In this document: positions 21,687-33,110 of the stretch, piece by piece
Position numbering within the stretch: the stretch's first letter is position 1
Layout of the letters: each line of letters begins with the position of its first letter
NCBI GenBank assembly: GCA_949987705.1
Contig: OX465283.1
Span: 159,789,850 to 159,853,849 of the forward strand
Length of the DNA stretch: 64,000 bases
Reading direction: 5' to 3'
From: Thereva unica
Taxonomy: Eukaryota > Arthropoda > Insecta > Diptera > Therevidae
The notes under the pieces: generated by a model
Database searches by the model: none
The model's input: only the letters and a program-made list of their open reading frames with translations
Told to the model about the DNA's origin: nothing
Position numbers and translations under genes: made by a program

Positions 21687-21897
21687 GTCTGTTTCTTTAA
21701 AACTCTCTATTGACGCCAGCTAAATTTGGACTTTCTTAAAAGATTAAGAATTTCTTTAAAACTTTAAAACATTATTCTTTCTTACAAAATTGTGTTATCA
21801 CCTTGTTTACCAAAACATATTCGGCAGTGAAATAATAATTATCAACATAAATGAATTTCTTATCACTGCGCTTTGACACCGCCAGACTGAAAGTTTG

Positions 21898-21936
21898 TAT
21901 ATAAATACTTTTGGACAAGATCATCCACGATCAGTT
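21898..21936 (+). promoter_or_regulatory. Core promoter (TATA box and initiator)
   Basis: TATATAAATA at 21898-21907 and TCAGTT at 21931-21936 match the arthropod TATA and initiator (TCAKTY). The A of the initiator at 21933 lies about 31-35 bp from the TATA, the normal spacing. The predicted 5' leader to the ATG at 21976 is about 43 nt. Confidence 0.8.
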
Positions 21937-21975
21937 GCAAGTGATGTGCTCTAAGTGATCATAAACAAAGTGAAA

Positions 21976-23712
21976 ATGTTTAAAATAATTTCGGCACTAC
22001 TCCTAATATCGCAATGCCATTCTCCAAGTGTTTTTGGATCGCCAGTTAAGGATGGAAGCGATCCTCATTACCTAGAAGTGGAATTGGAACGTCTTAAGCC
22101 ATTTGTCGAGGAGTTGTCACAAACATTCAATACTAGTGTAGAACCTTGTGATGATTACATAAGTTACGTACATCGTGAAGATGCTGTCGATCACACGATT
22201 GAATCGGATCACGCATTCTTAAGAAAAATGTATGAGAGTTATTTTAAAGGAAACGATCATCTTACATCAATTGAACAAAAAGCAAAATCATTTTTTGAAC
22301 TGTGTCGTGCCAATATTATGAACGACGATTTTCTTGATACTGTTAAGAATTTGAATGTAGATGCTCCAGGACATTTCCTGCCGGGTGTAACTGATTGGAA
22401 TAAAGATCTTGTTCTGTCAGCAACTTTGGGCACTTTTAACAGAATGAGTTATTCGACTGTTTTTGAGTTTAGAGTAGACGTTAAGGGCGAAAAGCGTGAA
22501 CTCTATTTAAAACCAACAGAATTAGACGATTCATTTGTTAAAGAAGAACCAGAGGACTTCGGCAAGGTGTATGAACATTTTGGATTTACAACTGACGAAA
22601 TTTCGGCTGTAAAAACAGATTTTGCCGAACTTCAAGAACATATCAAATCAATTGATAGTTCAGACAACTACCAACTAGTGACGATTGGTTGGTTCAAAGA
22701 GAACATTCCAGACTTTGATTGGACACAATACTTCGATCTTGTAGGATGTGGTATCTTCAAAGACACCGATGAGATTCATGTCAACAAAGACGGCATCAAA
22801 AATATCATTGAACTATTTGCAAAAACCGATCAGAAGAAAGTACGAAACTACGTATTTTACATCATCTATCGATATATTCGTACAGCACAAGAAAATTTAA
22901 CTAGCAGTCGAAAAGATGAATGCTACGATGGACTATTTTGGTACTTCCCTCATATTTTCTCTGACATCGCCCTAAAAGAATACGTAGATGATCATGCCAA
23001 AGCAAGCTATATCGAAGTTACTGAAAGTGTCCTTAATGCCATCAAAGATGACAAAATCGACAAATCAATTTTACGAAGACATAATGGATTTATGAAGGCC
23101 ATCGTTGATCATTCGAGCATCAGCAACAATATCGAAAATATCTACAAACACATCGATGTGTCCAGTCCAAATCTTTTCGTCAATGTGTTGCGATTTTCTT
23201 ATCATCTGGCCTGTGCCAAGTTAAGTCTAGACGATCCATACGTGTTTCACTTACATAAATACGTCATCAAGAGCTTGTATCTTAATCACAACAAACCACG
23301 ACTCTTTATGGCTTATTACTTCATTAAGGAATTGAATAATATTGCACCAACATTCGACCATAGGGGTCAAAAGTGCATTGATACGGCGACGCAGCAAAAC
23401 AAGTTTAAGAACGCCTTGAAGACTTTGCAGTATTTACACGAATCCAATGACGAATTATTTGAACATGAAAAACAAGTTTTGGAAGAACATAACCTCAATC
23501 AAAACAAGGTGATGTTGAAGCTGCTGACAGACTCTTTTGTCGATTATAATTCCAAGTTTACGACAACGCGAAAATCGGAACTGCAGAATCTCCTTCTCAG
23601 CTTAGACGACTTTTTGACGGAGTACAAATGTCCAAGTGAGAAGAAGTTTAGATTATCTGAACAAATTATGAGTGAAGATTATTGTTTAACTTCATACTTG
23701 CAAAGTAATTGA
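21976..23712 (+). CDS. Secreted M13 (neprilysin)-like protein without catalytic motif
   Basis: An intact intronless 578-residue frame. The ATG at 21976 (context GTGAAAATG) is chosen over an in-frame upstream GTG because it starts a clean signal peptide (residues 1 to about 22, FKIISALLLI core, cleavage near VFGS). The mature part opens like M13 peptidases: SVEPCDDYISYV at 54-65 matches the family CDDFY region, followed by a YESYFKG...IEQKAKSFFELC segment (helix after the first cysteine) and a CYDGLFWYFPHIFSDI block at 316-331, like the ECLD..YFP segment of neprilysins. It ends about 100-200 residues before typical members (about 700-770), and no HExxH or ExxxD is present, so it cannot be a zinc peptidase. 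Cysteines at about 58, 316 and 467 could form disulfides. Insects have expanded inactive neprilysin-like families; binding or decoy roles are inference. Flanked by a promoter and AATAAA. Confidence 0.82.
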   Translation: MFKIISALLLISQCHSPSVFGSPVKDGSDPHYLEVELERLKPFVEELSQTFNTSVEPCDDYISYVHREDAVDHTIESDHAFLRKMYESYFKGNDHLTSIEQKAKSFFELCRANIMNDDFLDTVKNLNVDAPGHFLPGVTDWNKDLVLSATLGTFNRMSYSTVFEFRVDVKGEKRELYLKPTELDDSFVKEEPEDFGKVYEHFGFTTDEISAVKTDFAELQEHIKSIDSSDNYQLVTIGWFKENIPDFDWTQYFDLVGCGIFKDTDEIHVNKDGIKNIIELFAKTDQKKVRNYVFYIIYRYIRTAQENLTSSRKDECYDGLFWYFPHIFSDIALKEYVDDHAKASYIEVTESVLNAIKDDKIDKSILRRHNGFMKAIVDHSSISNNIENIYKHIDVSSPNLFVNVLRFSYHLACAKLSLDDPYVFHLHKYVIKSLYLNHNKPRLFMAYYFIKELNNIAPTFDHRGQKCIDTATQQNKFKNALKTLQYLHESNDELFEHEKQVLEEHNLNQNKVMLKLLTDSFVDYNSKFTTTRKSELQNLLLSLDDFLTEYKCPSEKKFRLSEQIMSEDYCLTSYLQSN

Positions 23713-23732
23713 TTATGTTTAATCTGTAAACG

Positions 23733-23738
23733 AATAAA
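23733..23738 (+). terminator. Polyadenylation signal of the M13-like gene
   Basis: AATAAA 21 bases after the stop codon. A second AATAAA lies about 50 bases further (near 23785). Either could define the 3' end. Confidence 0.7.
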
Positions 23739-23969
23739 AAGTACAAAGCGATATGTCGTTATCAAAATGTGATTATTTTTTGTGAATAAAATGTTTTATT
23801 GTTTCAGATTGTAGTCGTTTAACTTTATATTAACTGCCTAGAATATTGGACCAAGACCTTTGAACCCTTCCAAATTGCCTGGGAAGAAATATGATCGATG
23901 TAAAATTTTCCATGCAAAAACAAAATTATCCGAGGTCCATCCAGCAGCACCTGATAGGAGATATATGTA

Positions 23970-24240
23970 CTATTCTTCTTCTTCTTCCTCCAATGACACT
24001 ACAGCCCAACTTCAGTCTTGACCTCGTCTAATCTTTTCCTTCAGTTGTCTTGATTTCAGTTCGATATCTGGACCAGTGTCCGCATCTGCTACAACCGCAT
24101 CTGACTATTATTTCTTAAGCTACCTACGGATCTTGTTTCTTCTATAATAAGTGAAGATCTTCTTTGCTGCTCTGTCTTCTGGCTTGCGCTCTTCGTGACC
24201 AGCCCAGCGAAGACCATTGAGCTTTACGAACTCCACTAAG
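23970..24240 (-). pseudogene. RTE-type LINE 3' tail
   Basis: Minus-strand reading gives LNGLRWAGHEERKPEDRAAK near 24165-24230, the conserved GHVARM-like helix before the end of RTE-like LINE proteins, then a basic region and a (GAA)n-type end (TTCTTCTTCTTCC at 23973-23988). It lies just 3' of the M13-like gene, in opposite orientation. Confidence 0.65.
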
Positions 24241-24519
24241 TCTAAAACCCGATTTACATCACAAAGTCAACGTGAAAGTGCACTTTGAAGCTCTTTAATC
24301 GCACAGAAATTTGTAGACTTTTTTCTCTGTTGCACGAAATCTCGGAAACTTCTACGAACTAAACTGTCCACGGATATTAAGATTGCCAATCGCCCCGTAT
24401 TTTTGCCACAAATCCAATATCCCGGCGGACAATCCATGACCCGAATTTCCGTGCATAAAAATCGCACAGCATCAACACACATACAAATGCGGTGCGAGGT
24501 CGGCGGGGTGATGGATTAC

Positions 24520-26330
24520 TTTTCCAAGCTCAAGACGACCTCAGCAACCCGCCCCACCCTTGTAGATATAGTGGAAGCGACCGTACATTATCGGTCTCTG
24601 TTCTTCTATTTGTGGTTTTAATCCTCTATGCTGTTTGAGTTTGCATCGATTATCGGGCGAGAGTTTCAAATGGCACTATTCAACAAATTCGCGGTGCTCG
24701 CAATACCGGACGATATCGAAGTAGAAGAAAGGCAATTGTCGGAGTCTATTATGAAGTGTGCAATGAAGTTGTGCCCACCTATCCGTAAACGGACGCAGCC
24801 ATGAATCTCGGCCAGCTGTCTGGACCTCATCGATCAGCGGAAACCCTAAGATTTCGAGCAATACCGACGATTAAACAAAGAAGTTCGACAGAAAATAAAA
24901 TCGGAACGAAAAGCGTACTGGAATAACGTTTCGGCCGACATGTAAGAAGCGGCGCGGCGTCGAGGTACGAATACCGAACGCTGTACCAGACAATCCGGCG
25001 GTTAGGCGGCAAAACAGCATCAACAAAAAACAACATCAAAAAATCGGATGGAACTTTCGTGACTTCTCCCCATGAGCTCCTGCGGCGGTGGAGATCCGCC
25101 ACAAGGTCCAGCTCCCGAACCCCCGATTATCGAACAGTCGGCGAATCAATTTCTCGATACCGAACCGACAATTATCGAGGTGAATAAAGCAATAGAATCG
25201 CTGAAAAGTGGAAAAGCGCCGGGGATAGACCAACTAACCGCCAAGATGATCGAAGCCGGCGGTGATTTCTCATACACACACATATGGCATTCGGATCGTA
25301 TCGCGTCGTTGTGGAAGAAAGCGATGGTTGTGCCAATTTTGAAGAATGGCGACAGTCGGGAATGCAAGAATTATCGTGGTATTAGACTCTTTTCGAACGT
25401 CGGCAAAGTATTCGATCGTCATACGATCGAGAAAACAAAAAACATCGAGGGCAAACGATCCGGAAAGAACAAGCGGGATTTAAACCACATCGAAAAGGTA
25501 TTGAGCAAATATTCGCTCTCCGTCAACTAATGGAAAAAAGAATTTGTTGTGGAAACGAACTGTCCTCGTTTTCATCGATTTCAAATCCGCTTTCGATTGC
25601 ATCCATTAGAACAACTTGTGGGGAGCCTTAGAAACCGAGCACGTGCCATTCAAAATCTCATCCAACTTCTTCAAGCGCTGTACGATGGCTCAACCAGTAG
25701 AGTTCGTAATCGAAGCGCCCTTTCCGAGGAATTCCCGATTAAAACAGGTGTCCGAAGAGGTGATGTCGCTTCGCCACTTTGCTTCAACGTTGTGTTCGAC
25801 GCGATTATGAGTGAAATATACGACGACTACTTCGAAATCGACTTCATGTTTGCCAGCAAGAGTGCCGTTTTCGCCGACACGGATCGCCCGGCCATACGAG
25901 TACTGCTCACAATGAACGGATTGAAAGCCAGTGTTCACTTCGACGGAACCCAAATCGAACAGGTTCCGATATTCAGATCATCGGAATCATTGGTTGAGGA
26001 AAAGAAAGTAGCATCGACGGTCGACGTTAACAGCCAGGCGGCAGCAATATTCACCTTGTTTAAGTGGTGCATAATGGAAACGAACAAATATTACCACCAA
26101 AACGAGAGTACTTCAACATCTTTATAGATCGGAAACGTGGACACGGCCCAAGGTGGACGTCAACAAACTAGAAACGAGACTGTTAGACAAAGATGCGATC
26201 AACAGACCCTGATCGCACAAGAAACACAAAAACGTCGACTACGGCAGTTTGGACGTGTTTGCCGAATGGATGATAGTCGCTTGCCACGTAAACTTCCCTG
26301 ATGAAATCGTCTGGCAGACTGAAGAATTCA
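24520..26330 (+). pseudogene. RTE-type LINE, heavily degraded
   Basis: From 24660 the plus strand reads EFQMALFNKFAVLAIPDD, an endonuclease-to-RT linker, then a VRQKIKSERKAYWNNV segment near 24870-24920. RT begins in the frame at 25072: an AIESLKSGKAPGIDQL block (25192-25240), LWKKAMVVPILKNGDSRECK and NYRGIRL near 25310-25385, then shifted frames with FPIKTGVRRGDVASPLCFNV (25732-25790). The FADD motif reads VFADTD near 25865-25882, so a palm aspartate is lost. Many stops and shifts. Confidence 0.75.
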
Positions 26331-26394
26331 GCGATCGGCACCATAGAAAACCAGGATAAATAAGGGGCGACTTAAAGAATCAATTATCAGTTAT

Positions 26395-26700
26395 GAATGG
26401 AGTTCGAGACCCAACGGCACCGATAGCAGCGTATCCGTTGCAGTGACGTCGTGCTCGGACCGCCAGCTGACGGATCAAGAAAGAAGTTACAACACCATAG
26501 ACTGCTTACATAAGCTACTGCCTTACATTTGTAGTGATTCAAAAATTGCCAAGAGTGGAGCCGGAAGCCCTAGAACAACGTGGAGGAAAACCCAATTAGC
26601 AACAACTGGAAGATCCTGGCTGGAGCTGAGAGCTGTCGCTCAAAACAGAGTCCGTTGGAAGGCAACTGTTTCCGCCCTATGTCCCTTGAGGGATTAATGG
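26395..26700 (+). repeat. Two RTE-type LINE 3' ends
   Basis: 26405-26490 (CAGCGTATCCGTTGCAGTGA, GCTCGGACCGCCAGCTGACG) matches the 3' part of the insert at 53285-53363, followed by a GAA-type tail. 26560-26697 then codes SPRTTWRKTQLATTGRSWLE and VAQNRVRWKATVSALCPLRD, nearly identical in kind to 29575-29717, the tail of the RTE element at 27715-29730. So two different LINE tails are abutted here. Confidence 0.65.
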
Positions 26701-26769
26701 GGAATAATAAGAAGAAACTGAAACCATCAGAAGCTACCGTTAGTAGTCCACCATGTAATAAATTCAAAT

Positions 26770-27700
26770 AAATATTTAACCACTTGCTTCTAATCCAAAC
26801 CTAATAGGAAATAATAAAAGAAATTTTATCATAAGGACGCCCGAGGTCCCTTGAGGAAATTCATTTGGTCCGAAACAGGACTGAGTCTAGCCCCACCACA
26901 GTGCAATAATATTTCGTTTATGTTAAAACCGTCGACTGTCTTATTTGGCAGTGGTTAAAACAAACTACAATAAAGGATTGTTTGTCCCCTGAGCTTCTTA
27001 TCTCCGAATGTTGTGTCTCCTCTCTACATGCGAGTACATGGCCAAATCCTTCAAGGATCCAGTAACCAGCTCATATCACAGCTTCACAGTTCATAGTTTC
27101 CTGACGATACATGCAAGTGGATGATGATTTGGGACTCGCTGTGTTGTTGTTACGATTTAAAGCTTCTCCTCTACACGAAATTCCTCTCCTCTGCTGAATG
27201 TAACATGGGGATTTTATAACTACGGAATTTCCTCCAAAGTTTATGTTAACTTCGGACTGGTTGGTAGGAGCTTAGAGAGACTTGGCTGGAGCGTATCTGT
27301 CATATGGCATCGAAATATAAATATTATTTGCCCCAGATTTGTTTACTTCCTCGTATTTTCGCAAAAAGCTTGACATTATGAATATTTGTTTTGCAGGATT
27401 GGCAGATTTGGTAGTTGGTTATAATGATATTTAGTGGCAAATGTAATGTGAGATGTTTGGGCATGTCAAACCGTCCATGTACAGCTGGGGGTTTCCTCTG
27501 AGTATCAAAAAAATTGATTGAGATGAATTCTTGCAGAGGCTTCTTGAGGATCAGCATAACACACTCCTTCCAAGGTATCTATCGCTGAACGTTAATATAG
27601 GACTTTAACTTATATGAATTTCCTGTCTTGATTCTTCTTTAGGCGTAAAATGCGATTTATCTTTATTTCGTCTCTCGAGGACATATTCTTCAGTTTCTGT
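26770..27700. other. Unassigned stretch
   Basis: No gene or element boundary recognised. A 77-residue minus frame at 27324-27557 has no motif and is not called. Confidence 0.35.
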
Positions 27701-27714
27701 TTCCATTTCAGATA

Positions 27715-29730
27715 TCGACATTCCGCGTTTCTGACGACATAAATATTGAAGAGCTGTGGAGTACGACAAAGGGCGCTATATTGATGGCTACGGAAACGAG
27801 CATCGGTTATGCCCAAAGAAACCAGCAACACTGGATCTCGGACACAACCTGGCAAAAAATAGAACGCAGAAGGGCCCTCGAAAATAACTTAAGCTCTACA
27901 AGCGACCCCGAAAGACGTCACCAACTAGAACGGGAGTACTCCCAATTACACCGGGAGGTAAAGAGAAGTGTCCGTCGTGATAAAAGGCAGCAGATAAATG
28001 AGCTCGCAGCAAAAGCGGAAAACGCGGCAAACACAGGCAACAGTAAGGTGCTGTACCAAATCACTAAACAGCTCTCGCGAAAGCACTCTACTAAAAAGCA
28101 TGCCGTTAAAAGTGCGGATGGAAGGCTGCTGTGCAGCGACGAGGAGCAACTTCAAAGATGAAGAGATTACTTCTTCGCGGCCCTGAATGGAACCTCAGGA
28201 AACCAGCAACAATGCACAGCTAATAAGAATCACCACCCGGGCCCCATCCAAAACGGAAATAGTAACCGCAATTCATGCGATGGCCTATGGTAAAGCAGCT
28301 GGAAAAGATGGCATCCCGCCCGAATTGTTGAGAGCCGATTCAAGCCTCATAGCAGATGTGCTTCAGCCAATCCTGGCAATATGTAGCATGGCACACCTGT
28401 ACTTTTCCGGAGGATTGGACGGAAGGTATCATAGTCAAAATACCAAAAAAAGGGGGACCTAACAACATGCGACAACTGGAGAGGCATCTGTTTATTATCT
28501 ACTGTGGGCAAAATTTTGGTCCATATAGTGAGGCAGTAGACCGAACACTTAGGAGGCAGCAGGCCGGATTCAGGAAGGGCCGCTCATGTATTGATCATAT
28601 CAACACCTTGAGAATAATAGTGGAGCAGTCTACTGAATTCCGATCCCCCTTTAACTTGCTTTCGTAGACTATGAGAAAGCGTTCGACTCGGTTAATAAGA
28701 GCTTTATATGGCAGACACTACGGCGATGTGGACTGCCTGATAAAATAATAGAATTGATAAAAGCCCTATATAACAATTCCAAATGCAGAGTTCTCCATAA
28801 TGGAAAATTATCCGACAGCTTTGAGGTGAGCCCAGGAGTACGACAAAGATGCCTACTTTCACCTTTACTATTTCTTATAGTAATAAATGGCACCCTTGTC
28901 GGCGCTCTAGATAGTAGAACAGGCGGCATACAATGGGGTTTGCTAGACCGCCTTAAAGATCTCAACTACGCCGATGATATCTGTTTGGCCCACAGACATC
29001 AGGACCTGAAAAATATGTTAAGCAATTTGGCAACAGAAAGTAGTCCAGCAGGCTTAAGGCTAAATCCGACTAAAACTAAAGAAATGCGGATAAATGAAAA
29101 CACCATTGAACGGACTGCGCTGTGACGTGGAACTGGTAGATAAATTCTGCTACCTCGGTAGCATTATTACCGAAAACTGTGGGGCAGAAGAAGACGTCAG
29201 TTTCAGAATAAATAAAGCACGAAGCGCATATGCATGCTTGTTCCGCATATGGAGATCAACGGAGATCTCAACCAACACCAAATTGCGGCTGTTCAACTCC
29301 AACGTTAAGGCAGTTCTTTTATACGGTTGCGAAACATGGAAAGTCACCCAATTCATCACAGGGCGCCTACAAGTCTTCATCAACAGATGTCAAAAATCCG
29401 CTTGTAAGATAGAATTTCAAACGAAGAACTATGGCGCCGTGCCGGCCAAGAAAGGATTGACGACCAAATCAGGCGAAAGAAATGGAATTTGGTTGGCCAC
29501 ACCTTGCGACGCGAAAACGAAAATCTAGCCAAACAGGCTCTTGACTGGAATCCACAAGGATCCCGTCGACTCGGAAGACCTAGAACAACGTGGACGAAAC
29601 CCCTACTAGCAGAAGCCGCCATAACTGGGAGATCCTGGTCGGAGCTGAGAGTTGTCGCGCAAAACAGAGTCCGCTGGAGGGAAACTGTTTCCGCTCTATG
29701 TCCCATGAGGGATTGAAGGAGCGAATTGAT
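27715..29730 (+). mobile_element. RTE/CR1-type LINE, 5'-truncated, multiply frameshifted
   Basis: Begins within the endonuclease-RT linker (INIEELWSTTKGAILMATET, 27742-27800), with a coiled, basic region to 28100. RT follows: AYGKAAGKDGIPPELL near 28285-28330, an FPEDWTEGIIVKIPKKGG block near 28400-28455, QQAGFRKGRSCIDHINTLR near 28558-28615, the VDYEKAFDSVN palm block at 28665-28695, GVRQRCLLSPLLF (catalytic region) near 28838-28875 and NYADDI near 28968-28985. Then VLLYGCETWKV near 29310-29345 and the LINE tail NRVRWRETVSALCPMRD ending at 29717, with an ATGATG-rich tail. The coding changes frame at about 28160, 28460, 28670, 29090 and 29430. Confidence 0.85.
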
Positions 29731-29875
29731 GATGAATGATGATTCCGCCCCGATTCACATGAGTTCGGGGCCAGACGTACAGAATATTTTATCGAAATAA
29801 TCAATTGGAGAAATAAATCGTAGTAATAAAAATGAATTCTGAATGAACTTTTTCTTAAATTTAATTTCTATAAGT

Positions 29876-29939
29876 GCGCCCTTGTCTAAATGCGCCCGGT
29901 GCAAGTGCACCATTTGCAGCTATGAAAGCGTTGCCCCAG
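29876..29939 (-). repeat. hAT-like terminal block (GCGCCCGGTGCA family)
   Basis: Read inward on the minus strand from 29939: CTGGGGCAACGCTTTCATAG, then the TGGTGCACTTGCACCGGGCG palindrome-like block. It matches the right end of the element at 10574-11692 and the ends at 38801 and 39294. The partner end was not found. Confidence 0.55.
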
Positions 29940-31230
29940 GACGGGACTTCCTTTATAATATTGGATGAGGTTTGTATTTTTTTAAAACCCACTGGAAGCC
30001 TACTTTAAGACATGACGAAGCCTTCTTTTGAAGCTTAAGAGCCCTTCTTGTCCGTATCCCACATCATATCTTTTTTATAGTTATATGTCATTAGGAGAAA
30101 GCGTTGCATTTTCTTCCCGACAACTTCTTTAGAAGCTCAATGGAATCTCTTTTGTAGGGGCTTTTTCGAAAGCTTTTAAAGAGTACACTGAACGCCAAAA
30201 ATATTTGTCAAAGAAGTTATCTGCATAAGGCTCAAACAGCTCGTTTTATATTTACTTGAAGGACAATTTGTCTGTTGAACAGAAAACTATAATCTTCCGA
30301 ACACCTTCCAAAAGGATACGATGTGGAAGCAATTCTTTACTGCTTATCGAGAATAGTTTCAATATTTTCTCGCTGGGAATTCACTAACCATATTTTGTTG
30401 TTTCCAGGATTTTAACACACCCCTTAAAACTGTTCCTTCCCAACGGAAAAATAATCAAGCGCTGCCAAAAGAAGCAAAAATGCAGCGATTCCCATTCATA
30501 TGTTACGGAAGCTCTTTGGAAGCACATATGTATGTACTCCCAATTTTTTTTCTCGTTTTTTATTTTATTTGGGAAATTTGTGGTTTTTACAATATTCACG
30601 TCAATTGTGAAATACTTTTTATGGTGAAAACAATAAATAAGTGAAATTTTCTCTAAGTAAGTGAAATTAATTATTTTAATAAATGTATTTCTGCTATTAA
30701 TTAAATTATATGTTTAAACTGAAAAATCATTGTGGGTCCTACCACGTCCTACCCTTTCAGAAAATATCTATGGGTCACGAAAGCTTTCTGAGCTTCGCAA
30801 GAGCTTCCGTTGTGCTTCTTCAACAACAAAATAGAAGGGATTCGTTTTAATGACATGCCTGTGTTAAAATGAAAATTGAAAATTGGTATATGAATAAGAA
30901 GCGCGTTGGCATTCCGTTGCAGCGCTTCAGAATTGTCCAAAAGCGATTCAGCCCCCGCTGGGTTCGTTTTTACCATGAATGCAGACACCACCCATTCCTT
31001 TCATCGTTGAACATAAAATTCCCTAAAAAAAATCTCTGCATATATTTAAAATGACTTTTCCTTTAACAAAAGTGAAGTTTCTAAATAAAAATGTTTCATT
31101 CATTAATTCCATCTTGAAAACGGGACAAATCCAAATTCACAATTCCCAAATGTAATTACACTTGAAATAAATCTCATTCAAGTCAGAAAACAAAACTAAT
31201 CAGAAACCAATCTCGGTTGTCATATCCTCA
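29940..31230. other. Unassigned AT-rich stretch
   Basis: No gene or bounded element seen. Recurrent GAAGC/GCTTC motifs between 30000 and 30820 suggest an eroded repeat with short inverted motifs (for example GAAGCTCTTTGGAAGC near 30507), without clear ends. Confidence 0.35.
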
Positions 31231-31726
31231 ATTCTCATCTCTGGGATCACTGTGCTCCTGCTAATCTAAGGATGGCCCCCGAAAGTGTGTGAAAAGCCCG
31301 GAAAATTCTGCTGCAGCTCGGCAGCAGCAAGAATCAAAATATCTGAGGCGAATTTGCACGCAAATCGCAACGAGCCCGAAATTAGAGCAAAACTGTGAAA
31401 CACCTCCAGAGTAATGAAGAATATTCAAATTTGCATTCACTTCACAAATGCATTCTCGTCACACACCTGAATCCGGCATCTCTGCTCGGGCTTAGTGCTG
31501 CCGCCGCACCGGAGGAGAGGTGACGAAAAACTCATTACTCAAATGCATTATTTCGTCCTGAAAAAAATTAAATAAAAGGAGTCTAAACAATTGCAATCCT
31601 GAGGTGAAAAAAATCAGTGATAGTGAAAAAAAGGGAAAATGCAAATAATTTATACAAATTGAATTCCACAAATTTGTCACTGTCCATTACAATATCAATT
31701 TGTCAACTGATTGACTTTTCCATCAG

Positions 31727-31914
31727 GTCCTGGATTGGAAATTAAAATCCCGTCGGAAGCCACCTACCTGTGTCCTGTGGATTTCACGGGGCCCGGGGCG
31801 GGGTGCTTCCACCTCCACCGCCACTCCACCCCCGCGCAGCTGGACTGCTATAAAAATCTCTTATCACCATCGGGACCCGGTCGGTTTCCATATGTACCGA
31901 CGCCTATCCATTAG
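31727..31914 (+). CDS. Possible terminal coding exon (unrecognised)
   Basis: TTGACTTTTCCATCAG ending at 31726 is a good pyrimidine-rich acceptor. The frame after it is open for about 60 codons to a TAG at 31912-31914 and reads GLEIKIPSEATYLCPVDFTG then GCFHLHRH and LDCYKNLL. The segment is GC-rich relative to its surroundings and has three cysteines. I do not recognise the protein. A TATAAAAA at 31847-31854 inside it offers a promoter reading instead. No upstream exon was found. Confidence 0.25.
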
Positions 31915-32082
31915 GGTCTGCCAATACCTACATGTGTCGGTTGCATTATAACCGGATTGCGGCCGGGTAGTTATATACGGCAACCGCATTTGTGTCAAGC
32001 ATACATTTGATCTGCTACTTCTGTGCACACGGCGGGCTGCCAAGTAAACTTGGGCATATCTGCAAACGTTACGTCTACTTAC

Positions 32083-32152
32083 CTTGGTGAGCCAGATGAA
32101 CGGTGTTCTTAGTTTCCACCGCACGCAAATATGGTGGCGGCGGCCACCCCAT
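32083..32152 (-). CDS. Possible first coding exon with strong splice donor
   Basis: On the minus strand an ATG at 32152 opens a 23-codon frame (MGWPPPPYLRAVETKNTVHL, then AHQ) that runs into CAAG followed by GTAAGT, a near-perfect donor, at 32083/32082. No product is recognised, and no matching acceptor was traced downstream. It may be chance in a GC-balanced island. Confidence 0.2.
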
Positions 32153-32899
32153 TACTTCTTACATGTTTTTCAACGTAGGCTTCAAGGGCTTCGGCAAACA
32201 AAAGTGGAGCAGTTTCGATGGGATTTCATTTGGAATTGTTTTTTTTTTCTTTTTTTTTCTTCCTATTGATTTGTTTAACCGTTCGATTACAGCTTCAGGT
32301 GAGTTCACTTGACAACAGAGACATTCGTAATAGACTTTCGCCAGGTGAGGGAGCACAAAATACGTTTGGATTGTGAAATGTACACTCGCAAATTGTAAGC
32401 AAATAAACTGAATTTCTTCGTTCAGTTCAAATTAAGAAAAGATTTTCAGGTTAAAGTGGATAATCTGAGTGTGCCGTTTTAAGGAGATGGTGTCTGTGTG
32501 TAAGCTTTTCGTGGAATTTGAAAAGAGTTTTGCACCTGGGAAGCTTCGCTTGTAAAAGTTGGAGGAATTTAATTTTGTACGCTTAGATGCAGCACCGTAA
32601 GTGCCATGTGAACTGCCGGCCGGTGGTACGCACTTCTTTTAAGAGAGAGGTTCCAACCCACCAACCTTCAGAGTTATGAATCGTTTTTTTTTGTTTTTTC
32701 ACTAAAATTTCAACTTTAACCACCTTTTTCTCCAAAAAAACGTAGTCAATCAATATTTTTTTTAAATTGGAAAGCTTGGACAATTTTATATGAATAACTA
32801 GCTGGGACCCGGTATGCCCGCTGCACCCATAAGACAATAGTAGTCAATAAAAACCATACATTGCCTTGGTATTCGAGATATGTAGTAGAGAGATTAAGA

Positions 32900-33110
32900 G
32901 CGTCAAAGAACGGGTACATGGGACTTGAGATGGCCGCCATGGATCTAACGGTATATTGAGTAATACTATATTGTTATTGTATTCCACTTATCATACCCTT
33001 TCATTAGATGTCGAGGGGGTTGTGAAGAAAGTGGTAATCCGCCCTCTTGAGACGACCGCCATGACTCTAGCGGTATACTGAGTATACTATATTGCAACTA
33101 AAAAAATTAA
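32900..33110 (+). repeat. Diverged tandem duplication, ~126-bp unit
   Basis: CTTGAGATGGCCGCCATGGA with TCTAACGGTATATTGAGTAA near 32922-32965 is repeated as CTTGAGACGACCGCCATGAC with TCTAGCGGTATACTGAGTAT near 33048-33090. Two units only. Confidence 0.65.

Larger units (their letters stand above)
31231..32200. other. Non-repetitive GC-balanced island with exon-like signals
   Basis: Single-copy, GC-balanced sequence, with a GC-rich core at 31770-31850. Nothing matches elsewhere in the window. It holds a plausible plus-strand acceptor and open frame (31727-31914) and a plausible minus-strand first exon with a strong donor (32083-32152). It could be a promoter/exon region of a large gene or conserved regulatory DNA. 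Confidence 0.35.

Noticed and set aside
18391..21690. Strict 5-bp target duplication for the Transib
   Set aside because: Only GTCT (4 bp) matches adjacent to the ends; the fifth base differs on each side, so I report four.
21955..21975. GTG start seven codons upstream in the M13-like gene
   Set aside because: Would add a charged stretch before the signal peptide; ATG at 21976 has suitable context and fits secretion.
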